Below are positions 1-5,003 of a stretch of DNA of 5,003 bases, piece by piece (position 1 is the first letter of the stretch; each line of letters opens with the position of its first letter). This DNA is from DASUSF01 sp036375275 (GTDB lineage: Bacteria; Pseudomonadota; Alphaproteobacteria; Geminicoccales; Geminicoccaceae). The stretch lies in NCBI GenBank assembly GCA_036375275.1, contig DASUSF010000127.1, positions 1 to 5,003 of the forward strand, given 5' to 3'. Made by a program: the position numbers and the translations under genes. The notes under the pieces were generated by a model. It worked only from the letters and a program-made list of their open reading frames with translations. It ran no database searches and had not been told where the DNA came from.

Positions 1-83
1 TCGCGCTCACCGTGCTCGCGGTGAACATCGTCGGCGACGGGCTCCGCGACCACCTCGACCCGAAGATGGCGCGCCGCATGTAG
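1..83 (+). CDS. 3' end of an ABC transporter permease, DppC-like (partial)
   Basis: Only the last 26 codons are present (reading from base 3, stop TAG at 81-83). They read ALTVLAVNIVGDGLRDHLDP and then KMARRM. The string LAVNxxGDGLRDxLDP is the typical C-terminal tail of the second permease (DppC/OppC/NikC type, binding-protein-dependent transport inner-membrane component family) of peptide/nickel-type ABC importers: the end of the last transmembrane helix and a short cytoplasmic tail. Such permeases pair with a DppB-like permease, one or two ATPases and a periplasmic binding protein, which should lie upstream of the window. The gene is on the same strand as the PrpD and CoA-transferase genes but 605 bp before them, so co-transcription is possible, not shown. 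The family call is fairly firm; the transported substrate is unknown. Confidence 0.8.
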   Translation, partial: ALTVLAVNIVGDGLRDHLDPKMARRM

Positions 84-276
84 ACCCGCCGCCGCTCGGC
101 CGGCCCGGCCCGCGTCTGATCGCCGACTCCAACCTCGTGCCCACGCAGCCTGCCGCCTCGCCGGCGCCGCCCCCTCGTGCTCGGGCAGCGCGACCGCCAC
201 CGCCTCGCCGGCGCCTTGCCGATCCTCCTCGACCGGCGCCGCGCATGGCTGAACACCCGAGCATGACGGCAGCCGG
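84..276. other. Intergenic region without a recognisable gene
   Basis: No reading frame here has a convincing start, ribosome site or family signature. The open frames across it are long because stop codons are rare in such GC-rich DNA, and they run on into the repeats downstream. A short GC-rich inverted repeat at 98-110 (GGCCG, 3-base loop, CGGCC) lies 15 bases after the permease stop. It has no following T-run, so it is at best a weak transcription end. Confidence 0.6.
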
Positions 277-343
277 CTACCGGAGCGGATCCCGAGATGC
301 CGGCGCCGCCTGCAAGCGGCTCCGATCGCGTCCGCTGCCGATC
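277..343 (+). repeat. Partial copy (A1) of a dispersed intergenic repeat
   Basis: Bases 273-330 match 422-479 with only 3 differences in 58 positions (offset 149). Weaker similarity continues to 343, where CCGCTGCCGATC (332-343) corresponds to CCGCTACCGATC (485-496). It carries the core AGCGGATCCCGA (284-295) and the hairpin GCCGC-CTGCAA-GCGGC (305-320). After 343 the similarity to the full copies is lost, so this looks like a copy truncated at its far end. Its orientation is the same as the 426-580 copy and opposite to the 3294-3443 copy. Confidence 0.75.
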
Positions 344-425
344 AGAACGGCAGCCGGCGGCTCGCCCGTTGCTGGCCGTGGCCGGTGTCGGTGCTGGTGT
401 ATCTCGCGGTGGCGACGCTGCCCGG

Positions 426-580
426 CTAGCAGAGCGGATCCCGAGATGCCGGCGCCGCCTGCAAGCGGCTCCAATCGCGGGACGCCGCTACCGATCCACC
501 CGAGCGGCCGCACCTTCGCTTCGATGAGCGGACCATTGGCGGATTTCCCAGCCCGTTCCGTCTCACCGAAATTTCTCTGG
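426..580 (+). repeat. Full-length copy (A2) of a ~150-bp dispersed palindromic repeat
   Basis: This 155-bp stretch aligns end to end with the reverse complement of 3294-3443. Matching blocks, in order, are: CTAG start plus AGCGGATCCCGA (433-444 against 3428-3439 reversed); the hairpin CCGCCT/AAGCGG (454-469 against 3402-3419); CCGCTACCGATCCA (485-498 against 3375-3387, one base gap); CTTCGATGAGCGGA (519-532 against 3342-3355); and 555-574 against 3301-3320 with 15 of 20 identical and 4 of 5 differences being transitions. The far end has degraded from GCTCTAG to TCTCTGG. No protein frame is conserved between the copies, so it behaves as non-coding repeat DNA. Confidence 0.75.
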
Positions 581-688
581 CCCGAGCGGCGCGCGGAGTC
601 CCAGGATCACATGGACCGAGGTTAGGATGCGCCGGAAAGGTGGACGAAGCGTTGACCCGGTACGGCTGCAACGAGCCGGGAGACGACC
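581..688 (+). promoter_or_regulatory. Upstream leader of the PrpD-like gene; probable promoter region
   Basis: This is the remaining stretch between the repeat and the PrpD-like start codon, so any promoter specific to the two-gene unit should lie here or in the repeat. A TTGACC hexamer at 652-657 resembles a sigma-70 -35 box, but no matching -10 box lies at 16-18 bases, so no promoter is asserted. Confidence 0.3.
678..683 (+). promoter_or_regulatory. Ribosome binding site of the PrpD-like gene
   Basis: GGGAGA sits 5 bases before the ATG at 689 and supports that start. The longer string GGGAGACGACC is repeated before the beta-helix gene and nearly so before the CoA-transferase gene. Confidence 0.7.
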
Positions 689-2095
689 ATGACCGCAATC
701 ACCCAGCGCCTCGCGGCGTTCGCGGCCGGGCTCCGCCTCGAGGACGTGCCCGAGGAGGTGCGGGAGCGGGCCAAGCTCCTGATCGTCGACACCGTCGGGA
801 TCGCGGTCCGCGCCCGGAGCGACGCCGAATCGACGCCGGCGATGATCGAGGCGCTCGAAGCGCTCGGCCTCGCAGCAGGGCGCGCCTCGGTCCTCGGCGA
901 TGCCGCAAGCTACGCCCCGCCCGGGGCCGCGCTCGCCAACGGCGCCCTCGCGCACAGCCTCGACTTCGACGACACCCACGGCCCATCCTCGCTGCATCCG
1001 TCGGCGCCGGTGCTGCCGGCGGCCCTGGCCGCAGCCGAGATGACCGGCGCCTCGGGCACCGACCTCCTCGCCGGCGTGATCGCCGGGTACGAGGTGATCA
1101 CCCGCATCAGCATGGCGCTGCCGCCGGGCGAGCACTACGCGCGCGGCTTCCATCCGACCGCGACCTGCGGCGCCTTCGGCGCGACCGCCGCCGCCGGCCG
1201 GGTCATGGGGCTCGATGCGGAGCGGATCGGCCATGGCTTCGGGATCGCCCTGTCCCAGGCGGCTGGCTCGCTGCAGTTCCTCGAGAACGGCGCCTGGACC
1301 AAGCGCTTCCAGGTCGGCGCCGCGGCCATGGCGGGGCTGGTAGCCGCGACCTTCGCGTCCCGCGGCTACATCGGCGCCGCCGAGGCGCTGGAGGGTCGTC
1401 TCGGCTTCCTCAAGGGCCATGCGCCCGCGCCCGATCCGGAACGGGTGGTGGCCCATCTCGGCGAGCGCTGGGAGACGATGCGGATCGCCGTCAAGCCCTA
1501 CCCCGCCTGCCGCTACACCCACGCGCCGATGGACGCGATCATCCGGCTCCGCAACGAGCACGGCCTCGAGGCGGCCGACGTCCGCCGCCTGGTCGCGGGC
1601 CTGCCGGAGAAGGGCATCCTCCTCACCGGCGCGCCGCTGGAAGCCAAGCGTCGGCCGAAGAACGTGGTCGACGGCCAGTTCTCGATGCCGTTCATGGCCG
1701 CGGTCGCGCTGATCCGGGGCGGCATGGGCTGGGACGACTATGGCCCGTGCCTCGCCGACGCCGGGATCATGGGGCTCGCTGCCCGGGTCGAGGTGGAGAA
1801 CGATCCGGAGGTCGAGGCGGCCTTTCCCGAGAAGCTCGCGGGCAGTGCCACGATCGAACTGGAGGACGGGCGGACGCTCCGCGCCTTCGTCGACGTGCCG
1901 AGGGGCGAGCCGGAAGCCTTCCTGAGCCCGGACGAGCTGCGCCAGAAGTTCGCGTCCCTGGTCCGCCCGAGCCTGGGCGAGGCCGGTGAGGCCGCGCTGT
2001 TCCGGGCGATCATGGACCTGGAGCGGACGGCCGCGACCATGCTGTTCCATCACGCGCGGCCGTCTTCCGGCCTCGCCGCCGCGGGAGACGACTGA
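689..2095 (+). CDS. MmgE/PrpD family protein (hydro-lyase/decarboxylase/epimerase fold)
   Basis: The 468-residue product has the usual length of the MmgE/PrpD family (2-methylcitrate dehydratase, cis-aconitate decarboxylase, iminodisuccinate epimerase), cytosolic enzymes acting on small carboxylic acids. Visible hallmarks are LDFDDTHG (91-98) followed by HPS at 103-105, GFHPTATCGAFGA around H155, TKRFQVGAA with K205, KPYPACRYTH (269-278), and the DGQFSMPF segment in the lid domain. By my alignment D92, T96, H103, H155, K205 and K269 correspond to active-site residues reported for human cis-aconitate decarboxylase (D93, T97, H103, H159, K207, K272), so an active enzyme is likely. The helical domain should cover roughly 1-265 plus the C-terminus, and the lid about 270-405. 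No signal peptide is seen. It lies 2 bp before a CaiB/BaiF CoA-transferase gene, which implies joint expression. The family is firm. The substrate is not: neither prpD nor a decarboxylase name is justified without prpB/prpC neighbours. Confidence 0.93.
   Translation: MTAITQRLAAFAAGLRLEDVPEEVRERAKLLIVDTVGIAVRARSDAESTPAMIEALEALGLAAGRASVLGDAASYAPPGAALANGALAHSLDFDDTHGPSSLHPSAPVLPAALAAAEMTGASGTDLLAGVIAGYEVITRISMALPPGEHYARGFHPTATCGAFGATAAAGRVMGLDAERIGHGFGIALSQAAGSLQFLENGAWTKRFQVGAAAMAGLVAATFASRGYIGAAEALEGRLGFLKGHAPAPDPERVVAHLGERWETMRIAVKPYPACRYTHAPMDAIIRLRNEHGLEAADVRRLVAGLPEKGILLTGAPLEAKRRPKNVVDGQFSMPFMAAVALIRGGMGWDDYGPCLADAGIMGLAARVEVENDPEVEAAFPEKLAGSATIELEDGRTLRAFVDVPRGEPEAFLSPDELRQKFASLVRPSLGEAGEAALFRAIMDLERTAATMLFHHARPSSGLAAAGDD
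2083..2088 (+). promoter_or_regulatory. Ribosome binding site of the CoA-transferase gene
   Basis: GGGAGA lies inside the last codons of the PrpD-like gene, 9 bases before the ATG at 2098. With the stop-start gap of 2 bp this suggests translational coupling. Confidence 0.65.
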
Positions 2096-2097
2096 CC

Positions 2098-3297
2098 ATG
2101 CTGCCCCTTCGCAACGTCCGGGTGATCGCGGTCGAGCAGTACGGCGCGGGGCCCTTCGGGACCCAGTTCCTGGCCGACCTCGGCGCCGAGGTGATCAAGA
2201 TCGAGAACCCGAAGGACGGCGGCGACGTCGCCCGCTCCGTCGGCCCCTACTCCCTCGACGGCGAGGATCTGACCAGCGCCAGCCTGTTCTTCCAGAGCTT
2301 CAACCGCAACAAGCGGAGCCTGACCCTGGACCTCGGCCGTCCCGAGGGGCGCGAGATCCTGCACGACCTGGCGAGGACCGCGGATGCGCTGTGCAGCAAC
2401 ATGCGGGGCGACGTCCCGGACAAGCTCGGCTTGACCTACCGCACGCTCGGGGAGATCAACCCGAAGCTGGTGTGCTCGCACCTCACCGCCTACGGCCGCG
2501 AGGGCTCGCGGCGCAACTGGCCCGGCTACGATTTCCTGATGCAGGCCGAGGCCGGCTACTTCTCGATCACCGGCGAGCCCGGGACGCCGCCCGCGCGGAT
2601 GGGCCTCTCGATCGTCGACATGATGACCGGGCTCGGCATGGCGTACGCGATGCTGGCCGCGCTGCTCGAGGCGCGGGAGACCGGACGCGGGCGCGACATC
2701 GACGTCAGCCTGTTCGACTTCGCGCTGTTCAACCTCAACTACCTCGCCCACTGGCACCTCGCGGCCGGCCACGAGGCGGTCCGGCTCGAGCGCTCGGCGC
2801 ACCCCTCGCTCACCCCCTGCGCGCTCTACAAGACCGCCGACGGGTGGGTCTACCTGATGTGCAACAAGGAGAAGTTCTGGGGGACGCTGTGCACCGCGAT
2901 CGGCCGCGAGGACCTGATCGACGATCCGCGCTTCCGCACCTTCCGGGAGCGGTTCAGGAACCGGCCGCTGGTCGCGGAGGTGCTGGATGCGGAGCTCTCG
3001 AAGCGCCCGACGGCGGAGTGGCTCGAGCGGTTCGGCGGCAAGGTCCCGGCGGCGCCGGTCTACGGCGTCGCGGATGCGCTCGCCAACCCGTTCGTCCGCG
3101 AGGGCGGGCGCATCCAGGCCCTCGAGAGCGCGGACGGCGTGCCCTTCGAGCTGCTCGCGTGCCCGGTCCGGGTGCCCGGCGAGGAGCTGCCGGCGCGGCC
3201 GGGGCCGAAGCTCGGCGCCGACACGGACGCGCTGCTCGAGGAGCTCGGCTACGACCAGGCGCGCATCGCCGGTTTGCGCGAGCGCGAGATCGTCTAG
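2098..3297 (+). CDS. CaiB/BaiF family class III CoA-transferase
   Basis: The 399-residue product matches the length of family III CoA-transferases (formyl-CoA transferase, CaiB, succinyl-CoA:malate and related enzymes), which move CoA between carboxylic acids in the cytosol and usually work as interlocked dimers. The N-terminus has the CoA-binding fold signature (VEQYGAGPFGTQFLADLGAE, then VIKIENP), followed by NRNKRSLTLDL (69-79) and GYDFLMQAEAG (143-153). The catalytic aspartate is D174 in GLSIVDMMTG. The small domain follows with HPSLTPCALYKTADGW (235-250). All expected landmarks are present and nothing looks truncated. The gene starts 2 bp after the PrpD-like stop, so the two should be co-translated. 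Its TAG stop (3295-3297) is part of the terminal CTAG of a dispersed repeat, so the C-terminus may have been set by that insertion. Donor and acceptor acids cannot be deduced. Family assignment is firm. Confidence 0.94.
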   Translation: MLPLRNVRVIAVEQYGAGPFGTQFLADLGAEVIKIENPKDGGDVARSVGPYSLDGEDLTSASLFFQSFNRNKRSLTLDLGRPEGREILHDLARTADALCSNMRGDVPDKLGLTYRTLGEINPKLVCSHLTAYGREGSRRNWPGYDFLMQAEAGYFSITGEPGTPPARMGLSIVDMMTGLGMAYAMLAALLEARETGRGRDIDVSLFDFALFNLNYLAHWHLAAGHEAVRLERSAHPSLTPCALYKTADGWVYLMCNKEKFWGTLCTAIGREDLIDDPRFRTFRERFRNRPLVAEVLDAELSKRPTAEWLERFGGKVPAAPVYGVADALANPFVREGGRIQALESADGVPFELLACPVRVPGEELPARPGPKLGADTDALLEELGYDQARIAGLREREIV

Positions 3298-3443
3298 AGC
3301 AATTTCCGATGGGACAGAACCGCATCGAACCGCGACGTCCCTCCGCCCATCGGAAGAAGATTGCTCTGTTCCGATGGATCGGAGCGGATTCACCCAAGCC
3401 CAACCGCTTTGAGGCGGTTCCGTCCTATCGGGATCCGCTCTAG
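3294..3443 (-). repeat. Full-length inverted copy (B) of the ~150-bp dispersed repeat
   Basis: This 150-bp element starts with CTAGAGC (3294-3300) and ends with GCTCTAG (3437-3443), perfect 7-bp terminal inverted repeats. It holds two nested palindromes: a long one at 3296-3367, and a second with arms GAGCGGAT (3382-3389) and ATCCGCTC (3433-3440) enclosing the hairpin AACCGC-TTTGAG-GCGGTT (3402-3419). Its reverse complement aligns along its whole length with 426-580. It lies immediately after the CoA-transferase gene and supplies its stop codon. It encodes no transposase and is too short to move alone, so it is either a REP/MITE-like non-autonomous element or a structured RNA-level element. 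Confidence 0.8.
3296..3367 (+). repeat. Long imperfect palindrome at the end of the CoA-transferase mRNA
   Basis: The left arm AGAGCAATTTCCGATGGG (3296-3313) pairs with the right arm at 3346-3367. The match is perfect over 8 plus 10 bases, interrupted only by a 4-base bulge (GAAG on the right arm), with a 32-base loop. In the transcript it would form a stable stem starting inside the stop codon. It could slow 3' exonucleases or aid termination of the two-gene unit. There is no downstream U-run, so it is not a classical intrinsic terminator. Confidence 0.7.
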
Positions 3444-3722
3444 TCTCGCGCCACGCCGCGGCGAGCGGGGTCGCCGGCCTATGCCGCATCTTCGCCAGCT
3501 CCGCGGCGGTCATCGCGGGCATCACCTCCTGCGGCCGATCTTCGTGGGGGAGGCGAGACCTGCCGGCCGCAGCGTCTCGGGCGCCCGCACCCGCGGACGA
3601 CCTTCTGCCGGATCTCGCCCTGATCGCCTGTTTTTTTGGAAGCGAGCCGTCGCTTGGCTGTTAACGGCCACGTATGGATTGCCCAGCGCCCTTCGTGATA
3701 CGCCCAGGGAGACGACCCCAGC
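3444..3722. other. Intergenic region and leader of the beta-helix gene
   Basis: No plus-strand gene is supported. On the minus strand a strong Shine-Dalgarno match AGGAGGT (3530 to 3524) precedes an ATG at 3513 by 10 bases, opening a frame MTAAELAKMRHRP that then runs through the repeat without a natural end; it may be a decayed gene start or chance. A run of 7 T (3631-3637) and a small hairpin AGCGA-GCCG-TCGCT (3641-3654) are followed by an AT-richer patch (TTAACG, CGTATGGATT, 3661-3680). That patch is the most promoter-like place before the beta-helix gene, but no good -35/-10 pair is visible. Confidence 0.5.
3707..3712 (+). promoter_or_regulatory. Ribosome binding site of the beta-helix gene
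   Basis: GGGAGA followed by CGACC lies 10 bases before the ATG at 3723 and supports this start, although the spacing is longer than for the PrpD-like gene. Confidence 0.6.
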
Positions 3723-4826
3723 ATGCATGACCAACTCAGCCACAGCCTGACCGCCGGGCCGCTCGCCCTGATGCTCGTGGCCGCCGGCGGCGCGCTCGTG
3801 GACCGGCCGGTCCACGCGGACGACGGGCTGTGCGCGGTGCCGGAGATCCCGGAAGCGATCTCGCCCTACAAGACGGTCGGCGATGGCTCGCCCGGGAGCT
3901 GCAGCGAGAGCGCGTTGCGCGGCGCGCTGTCCGGCGGCGGCACCATCGCGTTCGCCTGCGGCGCGTCGCCGGTGACGATCCCGGTCGCTGCGGAGCTGAC
4001 CGTCTCGTCGCCGACGATCATCGACGGGGGCGGGCTCGTGACCCTCGATGGCCAAGCCCGGACGCGCATCCTCAAGAATGACAGCGACCTGACGCTGCGC
4101 AGGATCACGCTCACGGGCGGGCGCAAGGACTACACCTGGGACGGCTTCCCCGACGGGGGCGGCGCGGTCAAGACCTCCTATGGCCACCATCTCCATGTCG
4201 CGGACAGCATCTTCACGAGCAACTGGACCAGCGAGCACGGCTCCGGCGGCGCCATCTTCCAGGCCGGCGCCGGGTCGCTGACCGTGGTCCGCTCTCTGTT
4301 CCAGGACAACGTCGGCGGGGGCGGCGGGGCCATTTACAGCCTCCTCGCCGGGCTGCACGTGGCGGATTCGACCTTCGTGCGCAATCAGGGCTCGAGCAGC
4401 AGCAAGGGCGGCGGCGGCATCATGACCGACGGCGCGAGTGGCGAGAGCCACAGCGGCGCCTCCGGCGGGACGATCACCGTGTGCGGGAGCACGTTCGAGG
4501 ACAACGATGCCCTCGCGACCGGCGGCGGCGCCTACCTGTTCGCCTACGCGACCGACACGGTGGCGGTCACCGGCTCGACGTTCGCCGCCAACTCGGTCAC
4601 GCCCAACGACGGCGGGATCTCGATGGGCGGCGGGCTGCGCTTCGGCGTGTCGGAGGCGCTGGTGTCGGGGACCCTGTTCCGCGACAACACCGCGCTGATG
4701 GGCGGCGGCATCGCGATGCAGGGCGAGACGCGCCTCGAAGTCAGGGACTCGACCTTCGAGTGCAACACGAGCGACATCGAGGGCGGCAGCGTCCACCAGG
4801 ACGGCAACGTCTCGCTCGCGTGCTAG
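3723..4826 (+). CDS. Exported right-handed parallel beta-helix repeat protein
   Basis: The 367-residue product starts with a probable Sec signal peptide: hydrophobic core at about 12-26 and a VHA-DD cleavage site after A32. The n-region is unusual in having no lysine or arginine. After it comes a conserved entry segment, VGDGSPGSCSESALRGALSG, then TIAFACG and TIIDGGGLVTLDG, typical of secreted beta-helix proteins related to the CSLREA/POMP-like group. Eight rungs of pattern (L/V)xVxxSxFxxN followed by GGGxI start near residues 123, 157, 186, 211, 251, 280, 312 and 338, and the chain ends at C367. The mature part has six cysteines (C37, C56, C76, C254, C350, C367), consistent with disulphides in the periplasm or outside the cell. 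No lipobox, autotransporter barrel or other C-terminal anchor is seen. No catalytic lyase or hydrolase motif is recognised, so the role (surface or carbohydrate-binding) is unknown. Its own leader and ribosome site suggest independent transcription. Confidence 0.85.
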   Translation: MHDQLSHSLTAGPLALMLVAAGGALVDRPVHADDGLCAVPEIPEAISPYKTVGDGSPGSCSESALRGALSGGGTIAFACGASPVTIPVAAELTVSSPTIIDGGGLVTLDGQARTRILKNDSDLTLRRITLTGGRKDYTWDGFPDGGGAVKTSYGHHLHVADSIFTSNWTSEHGSGGAIFQAGAGSLTVVRSLFQDNVGGGGGAIYSLLAGLHVADSTFVRNQGSSSSKGGGGIMTDGASGESHSGASGGTITVCGSTFEDNDALATGGGAYLFAYATDTVAVTGSTFAANSVTPNDGGISMGGGLRFGVSEALVSGTLFRDNTALMGGGIAMQGETRLEVRDSTFECNTSDIEGGSVHQDGNVSLAC

Positions 4827-4833
4827 TCCCGGT

Positions 4834-5003
4834 CTAGGTCCGGAACGCGTCCGACCCGGCCGCCAGGATCCGCTCGCGCACCTCCGCCTGGAAGCGCTGC
4901 AGCGCCGGGCTGACCTCGACCGGGTAGTCGGGTTCGGCCGGATCGAGCGCCCTGACCCGCTCGGGCAGGCGGGCGATCTCGTCCGCCGCGCGCGCCCGGA
5001 GGT
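4834..5003 (-). CDS. 3' end of an unidentified minus-strand gene (partial)
   Basis: Reading the minus strand from the window edge gives 55 codons ending at TAG (4836 to 4834). The C-terminus contains LPERVRALDPAEPDYPVEVS and then ALQRFQAEVRERILAAGSDAFRT. Nearly every codon ends in G or C (all but about two), as expected of a real gene here. The product looks soluble and charged, probably helical near the end. I do not recognise the family from this tail. The gene converges on the beta-helix gene with only 7 bp between the two stop codons, and no terminator hairpin is visible there. Confidence 0.7.
   Translation of the reverse strand, partial: LRARAADEIARLPERVRALDPAEPDYPVEVSPALQRFQAEVRERILAAGSDAFRT

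Noticed and set aside
98..110. GC-rich inverted repeat after the permease stop as a terminator
   Set aside because: The stem is only 5 bp with a 3-base loop and no T-run; such palindromes are common by chance in this base composition.
277..580. CRISPR-like or tandem array, given two copies 149 bp apart
   Set aside because: There are only two nearby copies, the intervening sequence is too long for a spacer, the third copy is inverted and 2.8 kb away, and no cas gene is present.
137..625. Open frames of up to 162 codons across the first gap
   Set aside because: They cross both repeat copies, are very rich in Arg, Pro and Ala as expected of random GC-rich frames, lack ribosome sites and keep no conserved frame between repeat copies.
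563..2053. Long minus-strand frame opposite the PrpD-like gene
   Set aside because: It mirrors the strongly supported MmgE/PrpD frame; its composition is that of a GC-rich shadow and it shows no family motif.
1986..3443. Long plus-strand frame overlapping the CoA-transferase gene
   Set aside because: It is out of frame with the clear CaiB/BaiF protein, starts inside the PrpD-like gene and reads through the repeat.
3631..3654. T7 tract and adjacent 5-bp hairpin as an intrinsic terminator
   Set aside because: The T-run precedes the hairpin on the plus strand and becomes an A-run after it on the minus strand, so the order is wrong for both directions.
3522..4796. Minus-strand frame of about 424 codons opposite the beta-helix gene
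   Set aside because: The plus strand carries a signal peptide and regular beta-helix rungs; the minus frame has no recognisable motif.
4866..4875. GGATCCGCTC, identical to a repeat-end sequence at 3431-3440
   Set aside because: It is only 10 bases long, lies inside the minus-strand coding frame and has no flanking similarity to the repeat.

Overview
The window looks like chromosomal DNA of a very GC-rich alphaproteobacterium. Coding third positions are almost all G or C, the genes share a GGGAGA-type ribosome binding site, and the gaps hold short palindromic dispersed repeats. Together these suggest Methylobacterium/Methylorubrum or a close Hyphomicrobiales relative. This placement is inference; no rRNA or marker gene is present.

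Layout: (1) Bases 1-83 are the last codons of a plus-strand gene, most likely the second inner-membrane permease of a dipeptide/oligopeptide-type ABC transporter. (2) Bases 84-688 are a 605-bp gap with no convincing gene. It holds a partial copy (277-343) and a full copy (426-580) of a dispersed repeat. (3) Bases 689-3297 are a tight two-gene unit: an MmgE/PrpD-family protein and, 2 bp later, a CaiB/BaiF class III CoA-transferase. (4) Bases 3294-3443 are a second full copy of the same roughly 150-bp repeat in the opposite orientation. Its end contains the stop codon of the CoA-transferase gene. (5) Bases 3444-3722 are a non-coding leader. (6) Bases 3723-4826 encode an exported right-handed parallel beta-helix protein. 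(7) From 4834 to the window edge is the 3' end of an unidentified convergent minus-strand gene.

The PrpD-like and CoA-transferase proteins probably act on the same organic acid: one moves CoA onto or off a carboxylate, the other does hydro-lyase, decarboxylase or epimerase chemistry on a related acid. A substrate-uptake ABC transporter ends just upstream on the same strand, which fits a small catabolic locus, but the substrate cannot be read from sequence. The beta-helix protein appears unrelated.

The most interesting signal is not a gene. It is the repeat family: two end-to-end homologous copies in inverted orientation plus a partial third copy, with CTAG at both ends of one copy and a hairpin showing a compensatory base-pair change. 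No clear new defence or mobile system was found.
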